IMG/VR virus record: IMGVR_UViG_3300010370_000281
Coordinates: 1-21,983 of that record
Origin: a virus
DNA length: 21,983 nucleotides
Reading direction: 5' to 3' (one strand)
The notes below the pieces were generated by a model that saw only the letters and a program-made list of their open reading frames with translations, had not been told where the DNA came from and did not search any database. Position numbers and translations under genes: made by a program. Below, piece after piece: positions 11,775-20,046 of the stretch. Every line of letters starts with the position of its first letter. Position 1 is the first letter of the stretch.

Positions 11775-13331
11775 TTACTCCTGAGTTTGTTGGACTTGCC
11801 CAGACTGAATAAGTAAATTATAAAGTTCTGGCGTTAATATGAAAGGCGCTCTTTGTCCTGCGGCTGATACTGGTCTAGCAAGCGTCCCCAAACCATAAGC
11901 GGCTTCTCCCATGATCCTCGGTGAAGAAAGCGCAGCAGAAGCGGCTGCTTGAGGAAGTTGCCCAGTCAATCCAAGGTAGCCAGTAAGACCACCTCCAGTT
12001 ACTTGGGACATTCCACGAGGCACAACCGACTGAAGCGCCTGACCAGCAATCCCAGGCATCATCATCTGCCCACCTTGTTGCTCAAGTTGCTTGGCTAATC
12101 TGACCCGCTGACCATAATTTGTCTGCACATTGTCACGCATCAAGGACTGGAGTTTCCGCATCGCAGTATCGGCAGAAGCCTTGTTACCAAGAGATAAAGC
12201 CCTCTCGACTTCCTTGATCTGATCCATTGACTGTGTATAGTCCCGCATTACATTTGCGTAGACAGGCGCTTGTTTAACAATCTCAGTCTTGATTGAGTTG
12301 TAGACTTGATTGATAGTGTTGTAGGAGTTTGTCTTAGGATCTAAACCCTCAAGGATTGCTCCGACAGACTGCTTTAGCGCATCCAAACCTTCTGGGGTAT
12401 GGTACTCGGCAGGATCAAGAGTCTTCCAGTTATCTACAAGTTCACGGGTTTTTGTAATCTCATCAAAGGCTGCCTGGTCTTTAATCTGCCCCTTAAACTT
12501 GGTGCGCTTTTCTGCGTCAGCCAAAGACTTGTCAATCCCATCAAAAGAAAGCGTAGTTTTGTCCTTGGAGATGTTTACCATCCCAGAGCGGTACTGCTCG
12601 GACTTCATGTCACGCAAGACAGAAAGGTTTTGCTTTGCGGCATTGAGGACATTCTCTGGGTCTGTTACTCCAGTAATGTTCTCTCGGAACATCCTTCCCC
12701 TCTCGCCACCCGCTCTGCCAGCCTCAAAAGCCTGTCTAATGGCCTCGCCCCCAGCGCCTGTGGTCATACCAGCAATCGGGGCCAAAGTGCCTACAGCGCC
12801 CCTACCGATTACGGCAAGTGGATCAATTGTTGATCCTGCTCTCTGAACTGCGGCAGCAGGAGCGGCTGCGCCAGCGGCTCGTAGGGCCGCACCGCCACCA
12901 TAAAGAACTGTTGCGGCATCTGCTAGAACGCCAGCAGGGTCTTCTGCAACCGCCTTTTTGACCCCCTCAACGGAGCCGTAGCGGTCAACATAAAACTCGC
13001 CCACTTTTCTAGCGACTTCACGAGAGTTTGGATCTTCTCCAATTGCCTGAACCAGTCGCTCAGGAAGGGCGGCTTGTAGGATTCCAGCGCCTAAATCAAG
13101 GACGCTTTTAGCAGTTTCAATGGGGCTAGTTACGGCTGTTGCGAGGTTACTAACAAGACCAAGAACAGAACTCGGGAAGTTCCTCACGGCTCCCGTTGCA
13201 ACATCTCCTGCCGTCATGGATTTCTGAGGAGACATTGAACTGGCAATTTCAGCCAATCGAGTAGCGGCAGCAGTATCTCCAGCGGCATCGGCATTTCGTA
13301 AGGCTTGCATTACCTCATCGTAAGTTGCCAT
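11775..13331 (-). CDS. Putative internal virion / DNA ejection protein (518 aa)
   Basis: A 518-residue protein, starting MATYDEVMQALRNADAAGDT, then alternating Ala/Gly-rich hydrophobic segments (AGDVATGAVRNF, SVLDLGAGILQAAL, ADAATVLYGGGAALRAAGAA) and long charged helices (about 215-410). A Gly/Met/Gln-rich end follows (QQGGQMMMPGIAG, TGGGLTGYLGLTGQ). No enzyme motif was recognised. Large helical, Ala-rich proteins in this position, after other internal proteins and before the fibre, are typically virion proteins injected with the DNA. The ATG is 1 base after the previous TAA (TAAGATG), with GGAG upstream in the end of that gene. Confidence 0.6.
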   Translation of the reverse strand: MATYDEVMQALRNADAAGDTAAATRLAEIASSMSPQKSMTAGDVATGAVRNFPSSVLGLVSNLATAVTSPIETAKSVLDLGAGILQAALPERLVQAIGEDPNSREVARKVGEFYVDRYGSVEGVKKAVAEDPAGVLADAATVLYGGGAALRAAGAAAPAAAVQRAGSTIDPLAVIGRGAVGTLAPIAGMTTGAGGEAIRQAFEAGRAGGERGRMFRENITGVTDPENVLNAAKQNLSVLRDMKSEQYRSGMVNISKDKTTLSFDGIDKSLADAEKRTKFKGQIKDQAAFDEITKTRELVDNWKTLDPAEYHTPEGLDALKQSVGAILEGLDPKTNSYNTINQVYNSIKTEIVKQAPVYANVMRDYTQSMDQIKEVERALSLGNKASADTAMRKLQSLMRDNVQTNYGQRVRLAKQLEQQGGQMMMPGIAGQALQSVVPRGMSQVTGGGLTGYLGLTGQLPQAAASAALSSPRIMGEAAYGLGTLARPVSAAGQRAPFILTPELYNLLIQSGQVQQTQE

Positions 13332-13332
13332 C

Positions 13333-14406
13333 TTATCTCCTCAGATAACGATTGATGAGATCTTCATCAGCCCGTTGGAGTTGAGTTCTTGGGCTTCCAG
13401 GAGAAGCCGCTTGGTTGCGCTCAAAAAACTCTTGGATCGGGTTGCCTAGTTCAAGCAACTTCTGGCGACCCTGAGCGGGGGTTAACTTGCCATCAAGAAC
13501 ATCAGCCGCAATCTGCCCCTCTTTAATGAGGTAGTTGTTGATGTCTTTCATGCTACGGACAATCTCTTTGTTTGCCCCTGGCTGATTGATAAGCCTTGGG
13601 AGAGATTCTTTGTATAGCGCCAAGTCTGCGTCCGACATGGTTCCAGACCCAGGAGGTCTCTGTTGAGGCACAAGTTTGTTAATGATTGCTTGAGCTGCTT
13701 GGATGTCATCAAGTCCCTCAGTTTTAATACCAAGGTTTCCAGCCGCTTGCTTAAATGCCGCAACACCACCCGTTTCGACTTTCTCAAGCAAAGTGCCAAG
13801 TTTGTTGACATCTTTGGATGAACGCTGGGCGGCAAGACCAGACTTCTGAATGTCCGAGAACACCTCTGCCTGTTGTTTTTGAGCGGCTTGTTGGAATGGG
13901 CTTGCTTTCTCCCCTACATTGACAGTCGTCCCAGGAGGACGCTTCATTGCAATGTAATCAGTTAGGGTGGTACTTGCCGGAATCTCTCCAGAAGCCTTAG
14001 CCGCTTGGAACTCTCCAACAACCCCAGGAGCCTCTCTAAACCGCTGAGTAGCAAACTGTTCAGGGAAAGCTGTAGCCAAAGCCCTTTGGTCTTCAGGAAG
14101 GGTACGAATAAACCCTTGCATAGCGGCTTGTTGGGCCTCTTGCTGTTGGCGTTTGCGTTGCGCTTCTTGAAGTTGTTGCCCAAGAAGAATATCCCTCAGC
14201 GTCTGGTCTATCCCACCTTGGTAGGCTTGCATCCCTGCGGGAGCGGCTTGTGCTGCTATCTGACCAAATGAAGGCCGAGGTTGTCCCCGCTGACCTTGAG
14301 AGGCTTGCAGGAGAGCAGAACCTAGCCCAATAAGTCCTTGTGTCTGCGCTTGTTGCCGAGCCAATGCTTGTTGCTCAGGCGTGAGATAAGAGAGAAGTCC
14401 ATCCAT
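13333..14406 (-). CDS. Gln/Ala-rich putative internal virion protein (357 aa)
   Basis: A 357-residue protein beginning MDGLLSYLTPEQQALARQQA. It is extremely Gln/Ala/Arg-rich over the first 100 residues (LLGQQLQEAQRKRQQQEAQQ), then helical with a YIAMKRPPGTTVNVGE linker and a C-terminal domain (LTPAQGRQKLLELG, FFERN). It ends in a basic NRYLRR. No catalytic motif is visible. Similar Gln-rich helical proteins occur in the ejection-protein block of short-tailed phages. The start overlaps the preceding stop in TAATG, so translation is probably coupled. Confidence 0.6.
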   Translation of the reverse strand: MDGLLSYLTPEQQALARQQAQTQGLIGLGSALLQASQGQRGQPRPSFGQIAAQAAPAGMQAYQGGIDQTLRDILLGQQLQEAQRKRQQQEAQQAAMQGFIRTLPEDQRALATAFPEQFATQRFREAPGVVGEFQAAKASGEIPASTTLTDYIAMKRPPGTTVNVGEKASPFQQAAQKQQAEVFSDIQKSGLAAQRSSKDVNKLGTLLEKVETGGVAAFKQAAGNLGIKTEGLDDIQAAQAIINKLVPQQRPPGSGTMSDADLALYKESLPRLINQPGANKEIVRSMKDINNYLIKEGQIAADVLDGKLTPAQGRQKLLELGNPIQEFFERNQAASPGSPRTQLQRADEDLINRYLRR

Positions 14407-15104
14407 TAGAGTAGTCCGTATCTAGTAAGTAGAGAGATGGTCGGTTCAAAATTGGCTTGCCCTGAAACAGGTTGTTGCTGTTGGTACTGAACTGGAGGGG
14501 TAATTTGTTGGGGTTGACCACCTAACAAAGATCCACCAAGTCTAAGCATATTTGACAAATTAGACGCACCTAAAAGTCCTGCGCTCGGGCTTAAATTCAT
14601 AGCCGCAGTCGGGAATATCCCAGTAGATCCTAAAGCCCCGCCAACAGCACCAGCATAGGTCGGCAAAGAAGAAGCCGCTAGTCCGTACCCAGATGTCGCT
14701 GGCATATACCCGTAAAGGCCGCTTGCTCCAGCCGCACCAGGGGTTAAACCCGTCGCTCCCGCAACACCCATTGGAGCGCCACCCATAAGTCCAGAAGCGC
14801 CTCCCAATGTATTCCCGAGGTAAGCCCCACCAGCACCCATAAGAGCGCCTGTAAGCGGGTTTCTACCGCCTAACGCAGAAGCACCAGCACCTATAAGTCC
14901 ACCACCTAAAAGGGTGGCAGTCGTTCCTGTAGCCCCCAGCATCCCGCCCAAAGCAGTACCAATCCCAGGGAAAGCAACCATAGCAATAGGGGCAGCAATA
15001 GGCGCAACTTTCTTGACAACATTAGCGACAGAACTTACTGCGCTTCCGACGGCCTTGCCTACGCTGCTTACCGCTTTACCTACGCTTCTGACTGCACCAC
15101 TCAT
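14406..15104 (-). CDS. Gly/Ala-rich hydrophobic virion protein (232 aa)
   Basis: A 232-residue protein. Residues 1-35 are repeated amphipathic units (VGKAVSSVGKAVGSAVSSVA), then a hydrophobic segment (VAPIAAPIAMVAFPGIG). Many glycine-zipper stretches follow (LGGGLIGAGASALGG, LMGAGGAYLGNTLGG), and the tail is Gln/Pro-rich (PPVQYQQQQPVSGQ). This composition suits a protein that inserts into the cell envelope during DNA ejection, comparable in role to T7 gp14, though similarity is only compositional. GAGG lies 6-9 bases before the ATG, two bases after the GNAT-like gene ends. Confidence 0.6.
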   Translation of the reverse strand: MSGAVRSVGKAVSSVGKAVGSAVSSVANVVKKVAPIAAPIAMVAFPGIGTALGGMLGATGTTATLLGGGLIGAGASALGGRNPLTGALMGAGGAYLGNTLGGASGLMGGAPMGVAGATGLTPGAAGASGLYGYMPATSGYGLAASSLPTYAGAVGGALGSTGIFPTAAMNLSPSAGLLGASNLSNMLRLGGSLLGGQPQQITPPVQYQQQQPVSGQANFEPTISLLTRYGLL

Positions 15105-15106
15105 AG

Positions 15107-15544
15107 TTACCTCACATAAGAAAGGGCTGGAGCCTGTCTAGTAAAGCCCAGCCGCTTAAACATACGAACATACCTCTCGTCCATAAACCTCTCTAAGAAC
15201 ACCGAGGCTAGAGCTATTGAGGAATCTGATCTAATCCATTGGGACAGTTTGCGGAGCAACTTGTAACCCTCGCCTGTCTTACAGTAAAACATCAGGATTG
15301 ATACTTGGTTCTCTGCGAACCAAAAACCCTCATGTTTTATCGCAACAACAGCACCTTTCACTCCTTCTATGTCCGAAACCCACACAAATCCAGACTTCAT
15401 GGATTCTTGTATTGCGTTTCTCATTCTTGGTCTGCATATCGTCAAAGACCAAGCATCTTGGCTGACCGACTCAACAGCCAGCTCTACTATCTGAGGAATA
15501 TCCTCTGGTCTAGCGGGGCGCAACAAGTTGTTGAGCCACTCCAA
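15107..15544 (-). CDS. GNAT acetyltransferase-like protein
   Basis: A 145-residue protein with the GNAT layout. LRPARPEDIPQIVELAVE (8-25) forms the first strand and helix. A middle strand FVWVSDIEGVKGAVVAI, then MFYCKTGEGYKLLRKLSQWI, stands for the acetyl-CoA loop (K-T-G-E-G). The end is YVRMFKRLGFTRQAPALSYV, the typical final strand. T7 gp13 and homologues in other short-tailed phages also have GNAT-like folds and are needed for virion assembly. Position among internal proteins supports that role over a catalytic one. It starts 35 bases inside the preceding gene. Confidence 0.6.
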   Translation of the reverse strand: MEWLNNLLRPARPEDIPQIVELAVESVSQDAWSLTICRPRMRNAIQESMKSGFVWVSDIEGVKGAVVAIKHEGFWFAENQVSILMFYCKTGEGYKLLRKLSQWIRSDSSIALASVFLERFMDERYVRMFKRLGFTRQAPALSYVR

Positions 15545-15809
15545 CTAATCCAAGAATCGCCAACACAAATCCCGTATCAAACTCACCTGGGGCATCTTCT
15601 TGAGTCATCAACCCAGCCGCCAAGAGATATTGAATAAAGTTAGGAAAGTTATTGGGATTTGATAAGGTCTGTAAGGTTATCTGCCTTACCTCGTCAATCT
15701 CGGCTTGAGTTACGCCATCTTGTTGAATAGCCGCAACAAACTCAGCGACATCCTCGGGGGCCTCCCTCTGCACGAGGTCAGCCATAAACATTTCAAGTTC
15801 GTCGTTCAT
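15510..15809 (-). CDS. Small acidic late protein (99 aa)
   Basis: A 99-residue protein, acidic and helical at the start (NDELEMFMADLVQREAPEDV, FVAAIQQDGVTQAEIDEVRQ). The middle is amphipathic (NFPNFIQYLLAAGLMTQ) and the C-terminus hydrophobic (GFVLAILGLVGVAQQLV) that could be a membrane helix. No family recognised. It overlaps its upstream neighbour by a single base (TGATG) and the GNAT-like gene by 35 bases, so it belongs to the ejection-protein block. Confidence 0.6.
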   Translation of the reverse strand: MNDELEMFMADLVQREAPEDVAEFVAAIQQDGVTQAEIDEVRQITLQTLSNPNNFPNFIQYLLAAGLMTQEDAPGEFDTGFVLAILGLVGVAQQLVAPR

Positions 15810-16855
15810 CAGAAAAGCAACCCAGCAAGACCACCAAGACCAGCACCGATTACAGGTGCAGAAAAGCCTCCGAATGAACCACCTATCGCTTGACCTAAAC
15901 CAGCACCCAAGGCCGCACCACCGAGCGCAGTACCAAGTCGGTTAGATTGGGCAGGGGTTTGTTGCGGCACAACAGAACCCGCCATCGGGTTGCCGTAAAC
16001 CGCAGACAAGTAAGATTGAAGTTGCGAGTACGGGAGTTGCTGTTGGTATTGGAAGCGGGAGATTTCTTCTTGCAGGGGTTTGGCGGCAATAGCCTCCCTC
16101 GATGCGCCAATCTGAGCCAGTTGCTCGGAAGGCAGAAACTGTTGGGCATAGAAACTAGGCGCAAGTTGCCCAAATATTGCCTGTTGACCAATTGCCTGTT
16201 GCTGAAGCGCCCTCTCACGAGCGTAGTCTTGTGCCGTCATGGAAGCAGAGATGTCCCCAATTGCACGAGAAGCGGCCTCTTGAGCCTGCCCGATTGCACG
16301 AGCCTGAGCGCCTGATCCGTACCGACCAGCCTGCGAGAAGGCCGACTGAATCCCAGGGAGAGTTTGCTCTTGGAACTGTTGCATAACAGGACGGGTTGCC
16401 GATGCAATAGCACCTTGGAGGAACGGGTTGGCCCCTAGAAAGCCTCCACTAGCAGTAAACCCTGTCTGACCTAACGCACGACCATAAGCCTCTTGTGCAG
16501 CCGCCAACTGAGGGGAGCCAGCACGAGCGATTTGTTCTTGAGCGGCAAGTGCGTCTAGTGTTTGCTGGCTGGGAGAAACATACATCTGCCCAGGGAAGAG
16601 TTGTGGTTGCTGACCAAAGAACAGTTGCTCTGCCCTTTGTAGGCCCATACCAAGATAAGGCCGCAGAGTAGGATCAATGTTTGACCCTTCTGCACCGCCA
16701 CCTGTCCTCAAAACAGGAAGCCCAGCAATAATGTTGCTAGGAGCCGCAGGAACAGTAGATGTGGGCTGTGGGACTGAACCACCAGAACCAGGAAAAATTC
16801 CCTGCGATACCGCCTGTGAAACAAGCGGGCTTACCATTGAAGATATTGATGACAT
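15809..16855 (-). CDS. Putative internal virion / ejection protein (348 aa)
   Basis: A 348-residue protein. The N-terminus is Ser/Pro/Gly-rich (to about 50), then Gln/Ala-rich helices (GLQRAEQLFFGQQPQLFPGQ, QTLDALAAQEQIARAGSPQL). A conserved-looking GIQSAFSQAGRYGSGAQARA (about 175-194) follows. The C-terminal glycine-zipper hydrophobic region (about 310-348, GTALGGAALGAGLGQAIGGS) could span a membrane. Proteins of this type are widespread in marine and freshwater short-tailed phages near the tail nozzle gene. They are thought to be internal or tail-associated. AGGAT before the ATG supports the start. Confidence 0.6.
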   Translation of the reverse strand: MSSISSMVSPLVSQAVSQGIFPGSGGSVPQPTSTVPAAPSNIIAGLPVLRTGGGAEGSNIDPTLRPYLGMGLQRAEQLFFGQQPQLFPGQMYVSPSQQTLDALAAQEQIARAGSPQLAAAQEAYGRALGQTGFTASGGFLGANPFLQGAIASATRPVMQQFQEQTLPGIQSAFSQAGRYGSGAQARAIGQAQEAASRAIGDISASMTAQDYARERALQQQAIGQQAIFGQLAPSFYAQQFLPSEQLAQIGASREAIAAKPLQEEISRFQYQQQLPYSQLQSYLSAVYGNPMAGSVVPQQTPAQSNRLGTALGGAALGAGLGQAIGGSFGGFSAPVIGAGLGGLAGLLF

Positions 16856-16859
16856 TTGC

Positions 16860-17654
16860 TTATCCTATCAAAATATAAGCGTAAGTTTTATTTGCCGTGT
16901 TGTTGGCAAAGTGAGAAATAACTGCGCTTCCCGTCGTCTGAGACTCAGCGTATACATTTGAATACGCATAGGGAGCGATGTACTGCACAGTAATAAAAGC
17001 AGTTGGTGTCTCTGGTATTGCTGGAGTAGTTCCAGAAGATGCCACAGCCGCAAAATGCTCAAACGAAACGCCTATGTCTGTTGGCCTCCAAGCAAGTTGG
17101 ATATAGTCACCAGCAGTTAAGTCAAAAAACACCATCGTAGCCGCAATAAGTTGAGAAGCAGCACCAGAAGATTTCCTCGGTTTTATACCAAATTTGCTAT
17201 TTGACTTGTCTATGTTGGAGCCGTTCTTCTTAAACCAAATATCCAAACTCTGAACATCATTTGTTGAGTTCACTACCTGAATAGAAAACTGAATTGCATA
17301 CTTACCTGAATTGCGAAAGTTGATTCTGTTTCCGTTGCTTAGATAAACCCCGTTTGATAAATCCTCTGTATCCAACCCAAGAATGTTCTCGGTGGCGGTC
17401 GTTGTTGCCGCTTGGTCGTTGTAGTCAGAAAATTGAGCATACGGGGCTGCATCGCCTTCAGCCGCATTTGAAAATGGAATCAGGACAATCTTTGTATCTA
17501 CAGAAATACGCTCGTCAACTAGGTTAGTGGTTGTTGCCCAACCCGTATTTAGCGTGATCGTTCCTGTGTTGTTGGTCTTGCCATTCATCACCCCATTGAG
17601 GATCTCGGCAACCGCACGAGGCTCCCCTCCAAACGGAGGCAGTACACGAAACAT
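16860..17654 (-). CDS. Virion protein with jelly-roll-like C-terminal domain
   Basis: A 264-residue protein, MFRVLPPFGGEPRAVAEILN at the start, a short leader common in short-tailed phage fibre or head-decoration proteins. From about 110 it reads like a C1q/TNF-type beta sandwich: NFRNSGKYAIQFSIQVVNST, DIWFKKNGSNID, AATMVFFDLTAGDYIQLAWR, FITVQYIA. Such domains trimerise and often bind host surface or capsid. The ATG at 17654 overlaps the preceding stop in TGATG. A TTG one codon earlier is less likely. The exact virion location is unknown. Confidence 0.6.
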   Translation of the reverse strand: MFRVLPPFGGEPRAVAEILNGVMNGKTNNTGTITLNTGWATTTNLVDERISVDTKIVLIPFSNAAEGDAAPYAQFSDYNDQAATTTATENILGLDTEDLSNGVYLSNGNRINFRNSGKYAIQFSIQVVNSTNDVQSLDIWFKKNGSNIDKSNSKFGIKPRKSSGAASQLIAATMVFFDLTAGDYIQLAWRPTDIGVSFEHFAAVASSGTTPAIPETPTAFITVQYIAPYAYSNVYAESQTTGSAVISHFANNTANKTYAYILIG

Positions 17655-19081
17655 CAACGAGACCCCGCTGGCTGAGACTCTATCTCTACCCCAATGGCTG
17701 TCTGCCAGTTACCTGTCGGGTTGACCCTTAGTCTGTGAAATTTGCCCACCGACCTCAGACCCACTCGATTCTCAGAGTCAGCGGCAACCTCATTGTTAAA
17801 GGTTGGGGTTTGATTCAATAAGAACCTAGAAGCTATTGCTACACTCGCAGAACCGTTGTCTATGATTGGTTTTGCAAGAGTAACCATAGCAGCACTTGGA
17901 ATTTCGTTTAAGTCTGCGGTTTCTATAGATGCTTGTTTGTTAGCACCTGTAAAGGTCACAATCTTTGACCCCTTTACTCCTGAGAACATCATATTTCCAC
18001 CGAGCCAAAGTCTTGAATCTAGCGAAGTTCCAAGAGCGTCTATAGAGGCTGAGAAAGTATCTAATGCTTCCAAAGTAACACTTGGGGTGGTGGAGTCTGC
18101 GATCCTATTGACCGTGGTATCTACATAACTCCAGCGTTTAGTTACCAAGTGATACACCAAAATTCTGTAAGTATTATTTAGGGTTGGATAACCCCACATG
18201 ACTAGATTTTTGGTTGGCTCTACTGCCGCAGACATTTCATCAATGTCAGACTCAATAATCGTATCAAAAAAGAACCTGTTTACTTTTTCTGCACCTATGG
18301 GTTCAATTTGTTGCCCGTTGCAAGAATAAAATCCGTCATCAGCAAGGAAATAAGTAACGCCCTGCCATTGAATTACAGAGTTAGATTCATAGCACCCTAA
18401 GTTTCTAGCAATGTTGTCAAACTGGAAAACTAACGGAGTACCAACATAAGACATTCTGTGGATAGACCGAGCGCAAAGAACAAGCCCAAACTCACCACCT
18501 GTAATCCCTCTGATTTCACCACCGTCAGGAATGTCTTGGAAGTCTGACTGCGTAACCGCAGAACTCGACCAAGTTGTAGGATCGTTAATTCCTGACCATT
18601 GAACCCGATTGGAACCATCTGTGCTATTTGCCGTGACTACAAAATCTCGCACAACAGTCACGAGCTTTGCTTTGGGCGCACCAGAAACAGTTGTAAAGTT
18701 TCCAGTCGTTGTCAGGTCATAACTCTGAAGCGTGTTCGGATGTCCAGCAGCAATTAAAGTATTACCAAACTGCGTGAACCTCCAGCGGTCTGTGACAGTT
18801 GTGTAAGTTGTTGCGGAAATGTTATCTAAAGACAAGTCTGCTGAATCAAACAGAAACAGTTTTGTTGACCCGCCCGCAATAAGACGAGATACGCCACTTG
18901 TGTCTATAGCACCCACCACCGCACTCAAGACTTCAGATGCATCTCCAGAGTAGTCCACCTCTTCCATAAACGGGCCATAACCCACCGCTTTGGGGTACAC
19001 ATTCTTGGCAACCGTCAGCGCTCCTACAAGCCCAGGCTGGTCAGGAAGCCACTCTCCGAAATTTACCCGACTTGTTGCCAT
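17654..19081 (-). CDS. P22 gp10-like tail nozzle / DNA stabilisation protein
   Basis: A 475-residue protein starting MATSRVNFGEWLPDQPGLVG with ALTVAKNVYPKAVGYGPF, the entry motif of the phage packaged-DNA-stabilisation (P22 gp10-like) family. Repeated beta-propeller blades follow: RLIAGGSTKLFLFD, WRFTQFGNTLIAAG, VQWSGINDPTTW, VTYFLADDGFYSCNG, RILVYHLVTKRWSYVD. It would form the six-fold nozzle closing the tail tube below the adaptor, equivalent in position to T7 gp12. Length is in the family range. The start overlaps the repeat-protein gene by 19 bases. Confidence 0.75.
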   Translation of the reverse strand: MATSRVNFGEWLPDQPGLVGALTVAKNVYPKAVGYGPFMEEVDYSGDASEVLSAVVGAIDTSGVSRLIAGGSTKLFLFDSADLSLDNISATTYTTVTDRWRFTQFGNTLIAAGHPNTLQSYDLTTTGNFTTVSGAPKAKLVTVVRDFVVTANSTDGSNRVQWSGINDPTTWSSSAVTQSDFQDIPDGGEIRGITGGEFGLVLCARSIHRMSYVGTPLVFQFDNIARNLGCYESNSVIQWQGVTYFLADDGFYSCNGQQIEPIGAEKVNRFFFDTIIESDIDEMSAAVEPTKNLVMWGYPTLNNTYRILVYHLVTKRWSYVDTTVNRIADSTTPSVTLEALDTFSASIDALGTSLDSRLWLGGNMMFSGVKGSKIVTFTGANKQASIETADLNEIPSAAMVTLAKPIIDNGSASVAIASRFLLNQTPTFNNEVAADSENRVGLRSVGKFHRLRVNPTGNWQTAIGVEIESQPAGSR

Positions 19082-19656
19082 TGATTGTTCCCACTAGAAA
19101 TCGTTGTCCAAGTACCGCTACCAACCGATACAGTAGTCCATGTGTTTGCTTGATCAGCAATGTCCGACCACTCTTCGCCATAAATATAAAGGTTAGCTGC
19201 TACTGTTCCTGTTCCTGCTATCTTCCCAACCACACTACGAGTAATGTTAATCGTTACTGTGACCTCGCCATCAGCACTTATATGGCCTTCAGCGGAGAAC
19301 TCGACACCCGCTAAAGCAAAGACCTCACCTGTGGCTGTAATCGCCCCAAACACAGTCCTAAGTCGGTCAGCAGAAGCAAAAACATCTCCATCTGCGGATA
19401 TAGAACCACTAACCAATTTTTCTCTGATTGCATCGGCAATAACACTTCCAAACGCAGAAATTTCTCCCGCCCCTGGTCGAGTGCGGGTGTAATCTACATT
19501 TACCTCACCATCTGCTTGAACTTGCCCTTCTCCGTAGAGAACACAGGTATTCGGGCTTTCCCATATCTCGCTGTCAAGCGAAAACGGGATTGTGTCTATG
19601 TCCCCAAAGAGGTCTAGTTGCTCTAGGGTAAATGGCCCACAGACATCGGCTGGCAT
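19063..19656 (-). CDS. Virion protein built of six exact 20-residue repeats
   Basis: A 197-residue protein. After a 43-residue head, six repeats begin with Gly at 44, 64, 84, 104, 124 and 144, an exact 20-residue period. Each reads roughly G-x-I-S-A-D-G-E-V then an alternating hydrophobic/polar strand. After residue 170 a second period of 10 residues appears (NTWTTVSVGS, GTWTTISSGN, NQWQQVG) with Trp at every tenth position. The pattern points to a beta-solenoid or stacked beta-hairpin fibre. No enzyme motif is seen. It lies between a tail-associated protein and the nozzle gene, so a tail or fibre component is likely. Confidence 0.65.
   Translation of the reverse strand: MPADVCGPFTLEQLDLFGDIDTIPFSLDSEIWESPNTCVLYGEGQVQADGEVNVDYTRTRPGAGEISAFGSVIADAIREKLVSGSISADGDVFASADRLRTVFGAITATGEVFALAGVEFSAEGHISADGEVTVTINITRSVVGKIAGTGTVAANLYIYGEEWSDIADQANTWTTVSVGSGTWTTISSGNNQWQQVG
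19168..19527 (-). repeat. Six 60-base coding repeats
   Basis: The DNA encoding residues 44-163 of the repeat protein. The period is exact at protein level, with diverged bases: the units share GCxGATGG-like cores but are no longer near-identical, so the repeat is old and kept by selection on the protein. Confidence 0.55.
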
Positions 19657-19657
19657 A

Positions 19658-20044
19658 CTAATCCAAGGCTACAGTCAAACCACCTGTAGAGATCTTGAGG
19701 ATGTCGCCACTCTCAATGGTCTTGGAAGTGGTCAAATCGGTATACATGAGAAGGTTCCCAGTCACCACCGAATCATGGATTCCAAGGGCAACCACAGTTC
19801 CCCAGTTACCTGTTGCTTGCGGAAAAGAAATGTCTGCGTCCGTAGTCGTAAGCCCACCAGAGGCAGCAGAGAACGAAGCAGCCTGACGAGCATAAGAGCC
19901 GCCAGAAACCTCAGTTCCACCACCTGAGTCGGTTGGAGCAACTGTATAAAGCCCGATGTAGGCAGTTGTTGGGGAAGTGAAGTTTACATTCCGCAGGACA
20001 TGATCGAGCAGTTTTTCTTCCAAGTAGTTGCTAAATTCAGCCAT
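19658..20044 (-). CDS. Gp80-like phage structural protein
   Basis: A 128-residue protein, FSNYLEEKLLDHVLRNVNFT then TTAYIGLYTVAPTDSGGGTE, GGSYARQAASFSAASGG, ISFPQATGNWGTVVALGIHD and LLMYTDLTTSKTIESGDIL. This is the well-known small beta protein family found in many tailed phages next to head-tail or fibre genes (often annotated as gp80-like or tail fibre-like). It is complete. The exact role is unproven; minor tail or head decoration are options. It starts two bases after the adaptor stop. Confidence 0.65.
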   Translation of the reverse strand: MAEFSNYLEEKLLDHVLRNVNFTSPTTAYIGLYTVAPTDSGGGTEVSGGSYARQAASFSAASGGLTTTDADISFPQATGNWGTVVALGIHDSVVTGNLLMYTDLTTSKTIESGDILKISTGGLTVALD

Positions 20045-20046
20045 GA

